A DNA stretch of 64,000 bases from Ligula intestinalis (lineage: Eukaryota; Platyhelminthes; Cestoda; Diphyllobothriidea; Diphyllobothriidae): assembly GCA_036362985.1 (NCBI GenBank), contig JAYGXS010000003.1, positions 75,598,969-75,662,968 of the forward strand, written 5' to 3'. Made by a program: the position numbers and the translations under genes. The notes under the pieces were generated by a model, which saw only the letters and a list, made by a program, of their open reading frames with translations, was not told the DNA's origin and made no database searches. Below, one piece after another: positions 23,341 through 36,000 of this stretch (its first letter is position 1; the number at the start of each line of letters is the position of its first letter).

Positions 23341-26300
23341 TGATGCTAGTTATGTCATAGTGGTCCATTACTGTCTTTTCTGTTACTGTAATCTCAAAGT
23401 TACTTCGAGTTTAATTAAAGGTGCATAACGACCTAGCGTAATTCTGTGCAAACCAGGAGAAGTCGCTTCTCTTAAGTTAATAATAAATGAACAACACGCA
23501 CTCTTGAATTTTGAAGCTTGAACTGCTACCAGAAATCCCAAGTCACTTACTCATCCTTTAAGTGGTCACACCATTTAGTTGATAGTCGATCTCTGACAAG
23601 CAAAATATCGCTGTTTTAATAGTGCAGAATTTACTCTTAGCCTCAAAGCTGCAACTTATGTGAAAGCATTGAGATTTACTGATTGCAGCGACCACTTAAC
23701 AAGTCCTTCTCAAAAACAACGGAGGTGCTATCCGTCAGAACGTTGAGATCAAAAACAATTTTTTCTCGATAAACTTAACTTTTGTAGGAAAACTGTCGGG
23801 AGACTTAGGTTTTTATCAACAAGACGACAGTAACATTTTAAGAGCAAGAGCACTAAATGAGGAAAAGTGTTTTGACAGGCAGTTCTGAAAAAAAGAGCAG
23901 TGAATTAATTTTTGCCTTCCTAGAAGTGAGTGAAGATTCCATCCGCAGGAAGTCTCAGCAGTGAAAAGAAATTATTTATTTATTCAGTGCAACCCCAACA
24001 ATATGTCTTTTCAAACCTTATGACAGCTAGTCTAATATTCAGGTGGGTAAAAACAGCCAGCCGTGCATAAATGCAAATTAAAAGCACCAGTTTGCACTCG
24101 AAACGAAGAAAAGAGTTCAAATTTGCCCCAAGGGAAACATGAATTGATTGGAAGAACCGGAAGTTTGGTCAAAAGAAAACGAAATTGAAATTGCTCTGGA
24201 TAAGTGAACCTAGAGAGAAAAGACCACCTGAAATACTTTTTTCTAGGACACATATTTTCTACAAAACGGTCCACTTCCTAAGAAGATAAACTTCATATGA
24301 TGTCTAAACAAGCATAGAAGAAGTAACAATCACGGGCGGTATGCATAACTTAAATGTTCTGGCACGATAGAAGAGAAAAGACAGGCCCCAGGCTTTACCT
24401 CCTATGGAAGATTGTCATGCGAATCACCTTCAGGCACCTTGTAGATTCCATTTGTTCCTCAAAATGAAGATTATTCAGTTTCTGACGGAGAACTTACCAA
24501 ATCGATGTTACTATGCACAAGTTTTGTGACATCTTCCAAAGTGCAGAGGAAATGACCACTCCAGAGGACGGAAACTGTTTTTCATCATTGTGAGCCTAGA
24601 TTTTACAATCATGTCCATGAGCAGTTCCTTAAAAGCTCTTGAAAATGACCGAAAGACGCAAACACAATGAAGGCCATAAGTGCGTTTGCAACGGATATGC
24701 GTCCAGTGTCTGCAGTTAACAATTTTCGAACACAAAAGGGGCGATTTTTATAAGGCTAGAAAAGTCGTATTTCAAAAATTCTATCCCATTCCGTAATTGT
24801 TATCCAAGTGCATTTTAAAATTGACTAGAACCACATTAATGACCCATCTACTTATATGAATATCCAACCTATAATTAATGAGGATGGAAACACACGAAGC
24901 ATGTTTCATTAACTATTACCAGCGTTTTACACACTTAGGTTTTGTCGGTATTCAGGTCCATAGAGGCAACTGCTACGACTATGCCCGAGTTTGAGTTTTG
25001 TTTTATGATGTGACCTTTTGCAATTTTGTTTCGATCTTTTATTCGACATCAACAAATTGATGGGCATTCTTCAGAACATAAATGTGCATTAGGAGAGCAA
25101 TTTCACTTAGTGAAATACTTAAATATGTTTACGGAAAAGTAAAAATTCTCGCTTTTGGAACAGTTTCTTTCGGACCACCTGAAAATACACAAAAGGGAAA
25201 AGTATAAACATATGTTTTATAATTTGGTCATTTATGTTCGATGTTTATGTAAATTTAATCATTACTTTCAAGCCCTCATTTGGTAGTAATCTATTTATCC
25301 TTTGAATGTTATACAAGAGTAAAATGTTTGTTCTGTTTAAAAAAAGGCTTAATTATTAAGCTTTATCAACCCCTAGAGAGGAAATTTATGTAGCTTCTTT
25401 AGTGGCGTTTTGTATGTGTTCCTTATTAAGTATATCACTAACACCATATCAATAGCAAATTTTATGAGCACAGTATAGTAATTTTTTAATGCCGTAGAAA
25501 AATATGTGATATAGGTTATATAAGAGGTGTAAAACTTGTAATCTATAAAACTGAAACGGAAATGGAACGGACTTTCGGACTAATAGGTGTCCGGAAATGC
25601 AACAACATTCATAAAATAAACAGATGTTCTCTTGTAGAAGGAGGAGACGAAGAAGGCGTAATAAACTCGATAGTCAGTAAAAACAGTTTTATGCATGCTT
25701 TCTATAAAACAAAGTTTGATCTACCAGCGCACTGAACAGTAACAGAAAGAACCTAATGCATCTTTAGACTGAAACATAATATTATGATGCGTGGTAATTA
25801 AACTTAAAAATCCATTCTCTTATTCCTTGGAATCGAAAACGCAGTTCAAACTTTTGACTGAGATTTTGAGATTACAGGGATTTGACTGGGTATGCATCAT
25901 CCAAATTTATCACCTCTTTACACAAAAAGTTAATCAGGTGATATAATTTGTAACGTTTTTATATCCTTCTTCTGAGGTTAACATGTTCACACAGTATTTA
26001 CAGTGCCATAGATGATGTTTAAGTGCCTTGGACAGGTCACCTTCGCCTCCAAACTGCACTCTTTTGCATTTTGAAAATATAAATTTTACTTATTATTCAT
26101 CTGTCGGTTAAAGATTCACTGACGCGAGATTAGGCAAAACACACATCGCATGTTTGTCCGTAGGCATTTACAGAGTTGACGTACAGCGAGGAATACAATG
26201 AATTCAATGGTAAGTAACAAGCACGTTTGGAGTTTTGTGGTCCAACGCAGCTGAAAAAGTTGACTGTGATTCCGCAAGCTTAAAGGCAACCGTTGTGACT

Positions 26301-28370
26301 TACATGTGTACAAGTGTTATGTGATGTAGACTTATGTTGCAGCTAGCATGCTCACTCCCCTTCCATCACCTGGGTCCGGTGTCATAACCAAGTAAAAAAA
26401 AGCCGATGGTGGGCAAAGTTGCAGGTGGCCGCTGCGGCGAAAACTGGCCCCAAAGCGTGCCGCCGCGGAATTGGGGTAGCATTCTCAATCCGTCAGTCAT
26501 CCCATCTACGTAAAAACTCACTGGGCTGACCACGCGGTCCAAGTCATTCCGTTCGTTAGCAACCTTCCAAGCCTTGCCGCTTAGTGCACCATGAGAGATT
26601 CAAGTGCGACGGACTGAGTTTAGTGACGAAAGTTCGCTAACCTGTCCAATTCGCCCCCTATTGCATTCCAAGGACCCATCTGAAAGACGTGCCTTCTGTA
26701 TCGCAGCACCACGGAAGTTAGACAAGTGGCTTCTTGACATTCCTCTGTTATTTCAGTATTGTCCTTTTAGAGCAGGGAGGTCAGGAACAATCTACGACTC
26801 GTATGGTCAGTTTATGTCCCAACCAAAAATGTCGTACGTATACTTTCGAAAGTTTCAGTCCATTTGCATTCTATCAGGATTTAAAGTAAGGGTTTTTTAT
26901 CGAAATTTTGATTTTGACTGTTTTACCCGTGACGGTATTTGAGTTATCAATAGAAGATGATTATCAAAGGAAAGAAAAGCAAGACATTTGTTATACAGAT
27001 GAGGACTACCATTGTCCACCAGAGTACGTCAAATCTGCAAGATGGCGTAAAATCAGCTGACTTGTGGGGGGTTATAGCAATTTTTCGTTATTAATAGAGG
27101 TCCGACATATCCTTCTTTACAACAAACTTAACCCTAACCCCTTCCGTTGACGACAATTAAGTGCAGCCCACACGAGTTTTAATTTTCATTTTTACATCTC
27201 TACATACATCGATAAAATGCATATCGTCAAAAAAGCCCAGAAGATTATAAATTTTCCAAAAGCGTATTCCTGAAAAAAAGATAATAAGAACATAGGATAT
27301 AAAAAAATGCTCAGGCGACCACTGCATATCCACACACTGCTTAACAATTTTTTCCAAAGGCATAATATAACCGTTTGCTTACAATCACATCTAAAAGATC
27401 TTCAAGCAGAATCTTTGCCTTTTAGTCATAAAAGATCCTTTAATCTTATTTTCGAAAATAAACCTTGATTAAGGCATTTCGATCTAAAATCCAATGCACG
27501 AAAATGGCAAATAGACAGTCAAATTTGTTCAACTTTAAAAGATGTACAGATTATATCTAAGCGCTGTATTCCGCAAGTTAAATTACTATCCCTCTTTTAT
27601 ATGTAACCTACGTCAGCTCAAGTGGTACGACAGATCCCGGGTGTAACTCAGAACCAATGCAGAATTTCACCAATTATGAAAATACTTTTCGGCTTAAAGT
27701 GGCCGCACCGTAAATGATGGCGTCTTGTGTTTTACGGTCCTCGCAATAGTTTTACCTGAACATGCTAAATTACTGGTATTTTTTAATACCGTTTTTAGTT
27801 TTTTTTATTTGGATCATTTTTGTAACTGTGCAAAATCACACCTGGTGGGTGATTAAAGCCTACCCAATAGTTAATTTCGAAATAAGAAATTTCCCACGAT
27901 CCCAAAACGGATAATGAAAAAAATTAAAGCGGAGAAAAAAGGCATTTAGTTAAGTTTTTTGCTGCATTGAGCTCAAATATAACGAATATTTAACAGAATG
28001 CTTTTTGTATTTTACTGGAAATTAGAAAGGCCATTCCCATAGCACTGCATTTTTCACCAACGTCTTCTATAAACGAAACGAAGTCAGATAAACTGAAACG
28101 TAATTAGAGACAAATCTAGCCATATTTGGCAGACAACTAGAAAAACCGTTTCAAAAATATTCCCTGTCTGACAGAATAAATTGTCAATAGAGCTCGCGAT
28201 TTGACAAAAGAAAAAATAACAAAATTATTAGAACTTAATGACGTCGCAGAATTTTTTGACTTCTTATTAGACTGCGTCCGATTTTTGCCCGTTAATAAAA
28301 TAAAACAAACTGTCCACTTAAGCATTGACGTAGAATGCTAAAACTTGATATGTAAGAAAAACATGAGGCC
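23341..28370. other. Intergenic, mostly AT-rich
   Basis: I see nothing I can name except a GC-rich patch at about 26340-26600 with CGGCG-type sequence that runs into an open frame (26604-26942) of unknown nature. That patch may be the edge of an old repeat. Confidence 0.4.
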
Positions 28371-28559
28371 TTGGTCTGAGATGTGGGAACGTATGGTGAA
28401 CGGGAAGCAGAAACAAGGGGAGTGAGCACTTACCGAAGCAAGGCAGTTCAGGTTACAGTGAAAATCTGTCACGCATGATTGAAGGGCGGCAAAGGGTACA
28501 GCAGCAAAGGTAATGTGGAGAAGGGGAATGCGTGCGAGGAAGGAAAAGAGAATGAGGCT

Positions 28560-28950
28560 ACGTCCTTCACTGATTGATGTTATGGCAATGTGATTTTAAT
28601 CAGGTGATCCAGCTGCTTGTAGACTTTTGGTTTTCATTCCCGTATTGCAGCGGTCTCCACTAATCATAGGACACGCCTGCTCGTCACCCGAAGTACGGCC
28701 TTAAATAAAGATCTTGGGTAAACCATATGATTAGTATGCATCAGGTGTTGTGTGATTGAAATCTTGGATATGTTTTTTTCCAGCTCCTAGCAGCCACTTC
28801 GGCATCTGCACAGAGGACCATCTTGCCATCTTGTTTCCGGAGCCGCATGTAAACTCATAAATACAGCATGATCTGACGTGCATATACAAAACCTCTTTAA
28901 TTCGTCTTACTGGGGAAGGTGTTGCTGTGCTCAAAAATAACAATTAAGAG
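28560..28950 (-). pseudogene. Penelope-like element fragment, GIY-YIG region
   Basis: The minus strand 28943-28731 reads SCCIYEFTCGSGNKMARWSS and MPKWLLGAGKKHI, which fits the PLE pattern 'CCIYEFTCSCGSxYIGRTxRRLxxRVxEHxPKWL' with the catalytic GIY-YIG middle mutated. In another frame the text continues SITQHLMHTNH, LFKAVLRV, LVETAAIRE and KPKVYKQLDHL (28745-28565), like the end of the same domain. So there is at least one frameshift plus stops. Related 3' sequence may extend to about 28370. It is a different PLE lineage from the 17.9-kb copy. Confidence 0.7.
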
Positions 28951-29293
28951 GAAGTGTGTGAGTTCACTCAATCGTGGGTCAAAGTCGTCGTCTGATCCCG
29001 TTGGACATATTATCACTCTTGAAAGTGAGGAGGATACTCCTCGGCTTCTGCAGGACTTTCTTGTCTGTGGTGGCAATACTTATCGATCTCCTGGAATGTC
29101 GGCATTCCAATCGATATATTTTGTTTACAATAAAGTCCTTTGGGAAAGATTAAGGTTTATTGTGCGAATTTGGTGAGTCCGGGTACCCGAGCTAGTCGTC
29201 AGACGAATGAGAGTGTTGCGAACCTGGTTAACTAAAAACTATAATAAGTGCAAGATTCTGCGGTGGATCAGAGTGAAGGAAAATAATCGTCTC

Positions 29294-29390
29294 CCACATT
29301 TAGTTATGTGGTTATTTGGGAAGATAGCTGTCACCCGCATTGTATTATGCGATTAGAGGGAAAAGTTGTCACCCACCATTAATCATGCGG
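29294..29390. repeat. Left-arm cluster of three 18-bp palindromes
   Basis: Imperfect palindromes at 29294-29311 (CCACATTTAGTTATGTGG), 29335-29352 and 29373-29390 are spaced 41 and 38 bases apart and joined by linkers containing TGTCACC. Each could form a hairpin of 5-6 pairs. Mirror images of the three occur in the right arm. Confidence 0.65.
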
Positions 29391-29397
29391 TTGGCAG

Positions 29398-29700
29398 TAA
29401 CTAGTTTTGCTTGCATCTGAACTTGAGAGATTTGTAGTTGACATTCATATCGTTATGACTGTTGACAAATGGTTTGTCTGAGTGCATTTCCTCAAGGAAT
29501 TCGCGGCCCTTCCTAGTTGGGCAGTCGCCGACAGTATTCGTGTGCTCCCATGTAAACGCGTGTCCTGTGCCCATGGTGAGCATGGCAACCTTAGATAGCT
29601 GTCCTCGTCTCCTCGCCCTTTACTACTATTCATGTATGCGGGTGATAAGAGTTGGATGTCAACATAAAATCTGTCAACATCACATGGAAGCAAAAACAGC
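29398..29700 (-). pseudogene. PLE GIY-YIG endonuclease fragment inside the foldback
   Basis: In one frame the minus strand reads RIHE, three stops, then RARRRGQLSKVAMLTMGTGH, FTWEHTNTVGDCPTRKGREF and LEEMHSD to a stop at 29401, ending FRCKQN. This matches the PLE endonuclease end (R-H-EH, an AxHxxxxGHxFxWE block, then KxxRxFLE and INRHxDL); here VNSHNDM stands for INRHIDL. The upstream half is damaged. The 29401-29583 part is an open frame of 60 codons. Confidence 0.72.
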
Positions 29701-29709
29701 CCCCACTGA

Positions 29710-29806
29710 CCGCATAATTAAATGCGGGTGACATCTATTCCCCCAGACCGCATACGTACATGCGGATGACAGCTATTTTACCCAGTGACCGCAACATTAA
29801 ATGCGG
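29710..29806. repeat. Right-arm cluster of three 18-bp palindromes
   Basis: CCGCATAATTAAATGCGG (29710-29727), CCGCATACGTACATGCGG (29748-29765) and CCGCAACATTAAATGCGG (29789-29806) are spaced 38 and 41 bases apart, the reverse of the left arm, with linkers containing GGTGACA or GATGACA. Confidence 0.7.
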
Positions 29807-29962
29807 GGGGACGATTATCTTCCTTCACTCTGACCTACCGTATAATCTCTTATTAATCATCGTTTTAAGTTAAACGTTTTCGCAGCATTCTCATTCTTCT
29901 GAAGACGACCTGGGGAAACCGGACTTTAAAATTCGCACAATAAATATTATTCTTTCGCAAAG

Positions 29963-32806
29963 CGTTTGATTGTTAAAAAACACTTATCAATGCACTCGCC
30001 AGCTACCCATTTCCAGGAAACTGATGGCTTCATCGATCGTATCCAAAGAACATATGCTTATTGCTCTATAAAAAAGAATCAACACCAAATTTGTTTCCCC
30101 TGAATTGGACCGAAACTAAGGAAGTGGATGTATTGTCATTCCCAAGAGGGAATCCGATAGACAAACCTCAGATTGGAACCATCTGTCCGCTTGCATATCA
30201 TGACATCTGAGAAAGCCAGTGTAGCCTTTTTGTCATGCCTAATCGTAAATCTGAGTTTTGCATATACCTTGTCGGTATGTGAATCTACAGGCCTAAGACA
30301 GGCAGTCGTGTTCTTGTCTATTATTTTAGTTTGCAAGTAGAAATTTGACCTTTTTCACTAATGTCGCCGTCCATTACTTTTTTTCCCTCCCATAGGTCCC
30401 AGAAGAGACTTTGTTGGGTTCGATTAATGCCACTTTCACCTTACTTACCTAATCAACCTAGGTTTGAATCGCAATACCGCTTCCTATCTGTGGTTTCGGG
30501 ATAACGACTTTATAGGCCTGACTTAAAGGTGTTGCTTAGTTAATAGCCAGTGCTGAGTAACCGAAGATAATCCCTGCTGATAAGCGATATCCACGAATTT
30601 CACATTCAGCCATCTCGTCTTTTCTGCTGACGTCATCTTCATGGCGGATTACTAGAAGTTTATGTCTTCAAATTCTGCTTAAGTCTCAGTGACGTCTACT
30701 TGTCTTCTAGGTGCACGAAATTAATGCTTTAAAGCGAGGGCTTTAGATTTAAATTTACTAAATATCAAACCTGACGTGATAACAATGTAATCATATCTGT
30801 TTAATGAAAAAAATTCATCTATAAGTTGTTTGTTAAGTGACTTGACCAAATACGATTGTCGTATGTAAGCTTGCTAGTTAAAAACATTTAAGTGAACAAT
30901 AATCAATATATTCGGCTAAGCCAGTCCAGAAAATGCTTTGACTGGTCCAATTAGCAGCGCATTTGTAAGAGTGCGCATGCATATTCCACTATTTTCGAAA
31001 GAGTAAGACGGTTGTGATATTGTAATGTGAAATGCAGGCCATCTGTTCGGAGGTTCTTACAAAGTTGGTGCTGATAAGTCGTAGTCTGTCTACATGTCTG
31101 TAAGAATTCATATCTAAATTCTCCCCGAGTGAGTTTCCACCTTAATTGGACGAGCCAATTTAGCAACTTGATTATTGGGCTCGGGGAGCATCTTTTTAGG
31201 TAATTGAAGCATTTTTTCCTGGATGAAATTTGAACAAGGCCAAGGCAACCATATGCAGTTATATAACAGGTCACGAAATTCGATGACTTCATTCAATCCT
31301 GAAAATCTCGTTGTCTTTTGTTTCTTCAGTATTCTTTCGTGGAAACAATTTTTAAATTACTAAGAGTGTTTTTTTTTCGAATACTGGGAAATCTCAGCTT
31401 GCAAACTATTACGGCACAATTCTCATTCAGATAGAAGGGCCTGCACGGTTGGCGACTAAACACCTGATTTTGCTTGTGTTGGAAATAGCCTTTGAGTAAA
31501 TAGGCAGTCGTTTGTAGGGCAAACCATTACATCTGATAGGATTTTGTCCATGAAAGCCACAATTTGTCATAAAACGTTTATGAGTAGTCCGTAAACATTT
31601 TGTAAGTGCACAAGAGGAAACGGCCAAGATAAGGACGCCGCATTTTAGTGAAAATAAAGACGATGCGTTTCTGTCTTCTCGCGAAAATCTGGGATTTGGT
31701 CTGTCTCAGTGAAGCAAAAGATCGCAAGAAGTGATGCGTTTGAACCGATGAACCAGATCAAGCAAACAAGAGGAATTCCGTGGAATGATTGTGACAGAAT
31801 TCGTAGTTGTTTAGTGTGCTCGGTGCAGGACGCATGGCTAAACAAAAAACCGTTCGAGTAGAAGTCCAATAGATAATTCCGACATTAACAATATCATATA
31901 GGAAGCGACAATGTTTTCTTTTAGAAAATTGCAAGCAGTTTTATTTACTGTCTGCTCTTAAAAAAAAAGAAATATTTACCACTGCATGACTCAGGTCAAT
32001 TGGCCTCGCCACCAAACTGGTATACAATTTTTCTGATACCCTGACAATTGGAAAAAAATAGAGAACTCAACGGTAACCCACCTACATATCTCTCAACGCA
32101 GAAATAACCTGAACTTTCCGTTTAAAGATTTCTTGGACTTTGTCATATTCAGGAGTCGACACAATAAAATAGCCCTTTCGGCGTTATTTGTTCCATTTAA
32201 ATGGCAATCCATGGGTGCCTGTTGGTAGCCCTATACCAACCTTCGGAATATATCATCTATTCATGACGAATAAGGGATCGGCGGAAAACGCATTGAAAAC
32301 CCTTGCGAAAATTGAATGAAAAGTCGAATGTGTTCTCCAGATTGCCTTTCTCCCACTGAAACGCTCATTTAGAAACTATAATTAACTGGCCAGGTTTTCG
32401 CAAACTATGTGTCGCCTCTTTTTGATGGTGTCTTAATCCTTGGCTCTGTACCCGTTAGGCCGCAATCCGTTAAATAGTAGGTAGAATCTGAAAGAAAATA
32501 TCGACTGTCCCTGCAGACTCAAAAGGCATTTTCTTCGCCATTTCTGCGGGCATCCCACATTCCGCCCCACCAGGAGTGCCATAGTTGCAAGACAGGATAA
32601 AAGGCACACTGAGCCGAATCCTGCCTGAACTGTCCTGTTATATGCCACTACGAACAAAATGTACAGAACACAAGCTTAAGTATCCATTTCGCCCAATTCT
32701 TTTCCATTAGACCTTTTTGCTCTTTTGTTCAAAGTAATTTTTTCTTGGTATAAAACGTTTTTCAGCTATTTCTCTACAGTGACACTCGTTGAGGAACGTT
32801 AACGGA
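29963..32806. other. Intergenic, nothing recognised
   Basis: Overlapping minus-strand frames at 30951-31296 and others of 60-75 codons show no family motif. A short hairpin lies near 30137-30155. Confidence 0.4.
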
Positions 32807-32877
32807 CCGCTAACGGAAGTCACTTGTCTTACTCTGCCAATGCAGGGCTTAACGGGACAAGTTACTTCCATCAGCGG
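32807..32877. repeat. Inverted repeat able to form a long hairpin
   Basis: The arms CCGCTAACGGAAGTCACTTGTC (32807-32828, 22 bases) and 32856-32877 are reverse complements with two mismatches, enclosing 27 bases. It lies 60 bases before a tRNA-derived SINE-like repeat. It could be the core of a small foldback element. Confidence 0.6.
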
Positions 32878-32937
32878 TTGGTGTAGTTTCATCAAGGAGT
32901 TTCAATATCTGTAGACCTAAACCGACAAGATAATGAA

Positions 32938-33092
32938 TAAATGGTGGAATTATTAAAGCGTTAGACTGATCAAAAAGGTTGCAAGTTTGAGCCTTGAGTG
33001 GTACACCACTTGGGGCTGGGTATGACTGGCTGAAGACGGCTAATAAGCCAGAAATCGCCATTCTAGTCTCCCTTGTCTTTGCCGAAAATACC
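32938..33092 (+). repeat. tRNA-derived SINE-like repeat
   Basis: A head like a tRNA (TGGTGGAATTATTAAAGCG as A-box region, then AGGTTGCAAGTTTGAGCCT as B-box region) is followed by a tail of about 95 bases containing CACTTGGGGCTGGGTATGAC and an internal GGCT...AGCC repeat. The head-tail organisation is that of a SINE. The copy number cannot be judged from one window. Confidence 0.55.
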
Positions 33093-36000
33093 ATAGGCTT
33101 ACAGTTCTTTGCATTTCCTATCTTATGACTGATTTATACCCAAGGAAAATTATGCACACTACGTGCGTGGGGCGTTGTTGTTGGGCCCTTATTGCTTTTC
33201 GAAATTTGAACTTAATGAGTCACTCCTCGGATTTCTGGTGGGACTTCAAATCAAATTAAGACAGATCAGGTCCCTCAAACTATTATGATGCATTTTACGT
33301 TGGTTTATCTCTGTGGTTTCCGATAAGGAATAACTATGGCTTACTGCAAACTATGTAGACGCACGTAGTAGGACTATAATCTGCAGTAAACCTCGCATTG
33401 GCGCCAATTTCACTGCCGGAGCTGAGTATCGGCCCGCCAACTAGTTGAATATTAAAAAAACGCAAGACAAAGTGGTTTTACAGCACCATCAAATAATTCC
33501 TCACAGATAACGTGGCGTAGTCCTGGACATGCAAGTCAGTGAGGCAGCAAAGCGGGCAAACACATCCGTTGTCAACCACCATTCTTGTTCAGCCCACTAC
33601 TGCCGACTGCGTCAGGGTTGCACCAAGTTTCCTGCTAACATTCCCAGTTTCACCTAAGTTACAGACTTGTGCATGGACGCACATGCACGTCAAATCAACA
33701 AAAACCATGGTATTGCATGTACAGCAATACAGTATGGGGATTCAAGACCCCTTGACTGGCTTCGATAAGATCCTAAAATAGGCCAGCATGACGTAACCCT
33801 GTCAACATACTTCGTGGCCTGGCCAACGACAGCTTGTTTTGCTGCTGCGTTCCGAGACAGCAGCTCAAGTTTTGGCGACGGATCAACTTTCCTCGTTTAT
33901 TTTCTCTCGTTTTTTCCTGGAAAGGGAGACTTTGTCTGATTCTTGTGGTGGGTTAGGCACACCAAGTATCCTAGTGGCTATAGCAGCACCATTAAATTCA
34001 GACATTTCAGATATTTATCCGTTCATAGAAACGCTCCATGCGAATGGTCTGTGAATAACTATGCCCTGATCGAGTTCCACAAATAACTGGAATAACAATA
34101 TGCTAGATATCACCGTAGGAAGGCCCAAAATGGGGCTCCCCACGATAATATTTTTGGTATTGCAACTGCTAGTGTTTTTAGTAGGTGTGTGGTTAACGCA
34201 GTGGCTGTGGGCCTTGTGGTTGGGTGAAACGGTTGATGGGGGGGCGTGGGCAGTTTGGGGATTAGGTTACAGGCCGTGGGCGATTGCGTCTCGAAGGTAG
34301 AGTGAGAGAAACAATTCTTCTAAATAACCATTGGTCAGACATTCAACAATTCTTTATTTTTTAAACTAAATTAGTTTAAAATGAAGTGATAACTAGTAAA
34401 GCCAATCACGTTTTCGAAATTTGACCGATTAGTGGTCCGTAGCGATTTACTTGACATTTTCCCATCAGAATGCTATACCAAAAAATGTTCTACAAATTAT
34501 GCAGTGCCTATTAGTTTAACTGGTGTCAAGTACGGACTGAAACATAAGCAAAAACCGGAAATTTGTAAAAGATTGCTAACCTCTCTGAAACCGTTATTAA
34601 TGCATGTTCGAGAGCATAGATTAAATAATTTAAAATTTAAATGCATTTGTAACTCAAAAGAAATATAAAAATGACTGATATTTTTCTTGGAAAAATCTAC
34701 TATTAAAAAAATAATCACCCAGTTATGCAGACGTGACAAATAGCAAAAATTAGTCTAACAAATAGTAATAGAATTGTCAGATGAAACCTAAGCCGTACTA
34801 TGTTTTGTTTATTAAAATAGCTTTTTTGTCTAATTCCTTTATTCTTAGTTGAGGCATTTAATTGGAATATATTTTTAATCACCCTTTTAATTCCGACAGA
34901 GTTTGCACGGTTTTCAATTTTTACAAGCTTTTCTCCATAAACATAGATTCTGTTTGACATGTACGGTTCTACCTATCAAGATGGCTATACTTCTGAATTC
35001 TTCGAAACGCAAAATTAGACTGTCGAGAAAAATGAACGTTCACCGTAGAAATCCCATATTTTTACGCCTTATATCAATTAAAGCACTTTCTATAAAAGGT
35101 CTTTCCTTTATAAAGTGCACTTTTCAATAGCATTTAGATGAGAAATATCTGTACCAGTTACCTTCTTCTGAAACATAGTCAAAATGAAAAATGAACATTC
35201 TGACCTGTTTCGTTTTTGAATTTATGTGAATATTAATGATATACTGTTGGATGGGAATGAAAAAGAAATGAAATTGTTCCTGGCTCCTGTAAAAGGTGAT
35301 GACTTCTTTAATTTACATTCACCTGATGTTCATCGACTTAAGAGTTGATTTTCCAATTCTGTGAGATATTTTTTCAAGCGTTCCCCACTTGTATTAGTGA
35401 TCTCCTATGACACAACGCATAAAGAGCAAAGTTTTGATTCTGTCATATTAAATACCTTGGAAATTTATTTTTAGTATGTAGAAACCTGTGGTTTTGCTTG
35501 TTTCATTGCCTTTCCCTGTTAAATAGGCAGTTATTCTTTTTTCAGAATCAAATCCACTTATCAAATCAAAATAACGAGGCCACATTTATGCTAAACTACC
35601 CGTTCCAATTTAGATCAACAATTTGCATAAGTTAGCTCACCTTCTGCATTTTCCTACTATTTATCATCCACGCCTACCCATAAAACCCCCTGCCATTCAT
35701 AGTTCCTTATTATATTATTCACTGGTTTAGGTTTTGTCCGTGCAGGCGTGTTTCAGGCCCCTCGCTGTTATCAGCTTCACCCAGAGTCAATGTTACCTTA
35801 CAAGTAAAAATAGACCCCTCTCCACTGACATTCAGTGTATATTAATGGCCGATTGCATTTCAGGTAATTTTAGCTAAAAATGCAGTTTAGACAGTAGTAA
35901 CTTTGCTATAAATTGCCTTGCAAAATCTAGACTTGTGAAACGGTCTAATAAGCGATCACCACTGAGAACGCTTCGTCTGAGTTTGAATGTTTAATTCTCA

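Larger units (their letters stand above)
29139..29962 (-). mobile_element. Foldback PLE-derived element with long inverted arms
   Basis: Arms of about 260 bp (29139-29400 and 29697-29962) are inverted copies of each other. Matching blocks include TTTATTGTGCGAATTT at the outer ends, GTCGTC-(A/TTC)AGA-GAATGAGA, CAGAGTGAAGGAA-ATAATCG, and three palindromic units in each arm. Between the arms lies a PLE GIY-YIG fragment. Terminal repeats in direct or inverted arrangement are a known PLE trait, so I read this as a shortened PLE copy; two adjacent opposed copies could also give it. Confidence 0.65.

Noticed and set aside
30137..30166. ATTCCC-AAGA-GGGAAT hairpin followed by CCGATAGAC
   Set aside because: It resembles a hammerhead helix II, but neither core half is present.
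30951..31296. Two overlapping minus-strand frames of 113 and 60 codons
   Set aside because: No motif in either frame and no supporting splice or repeat signal.
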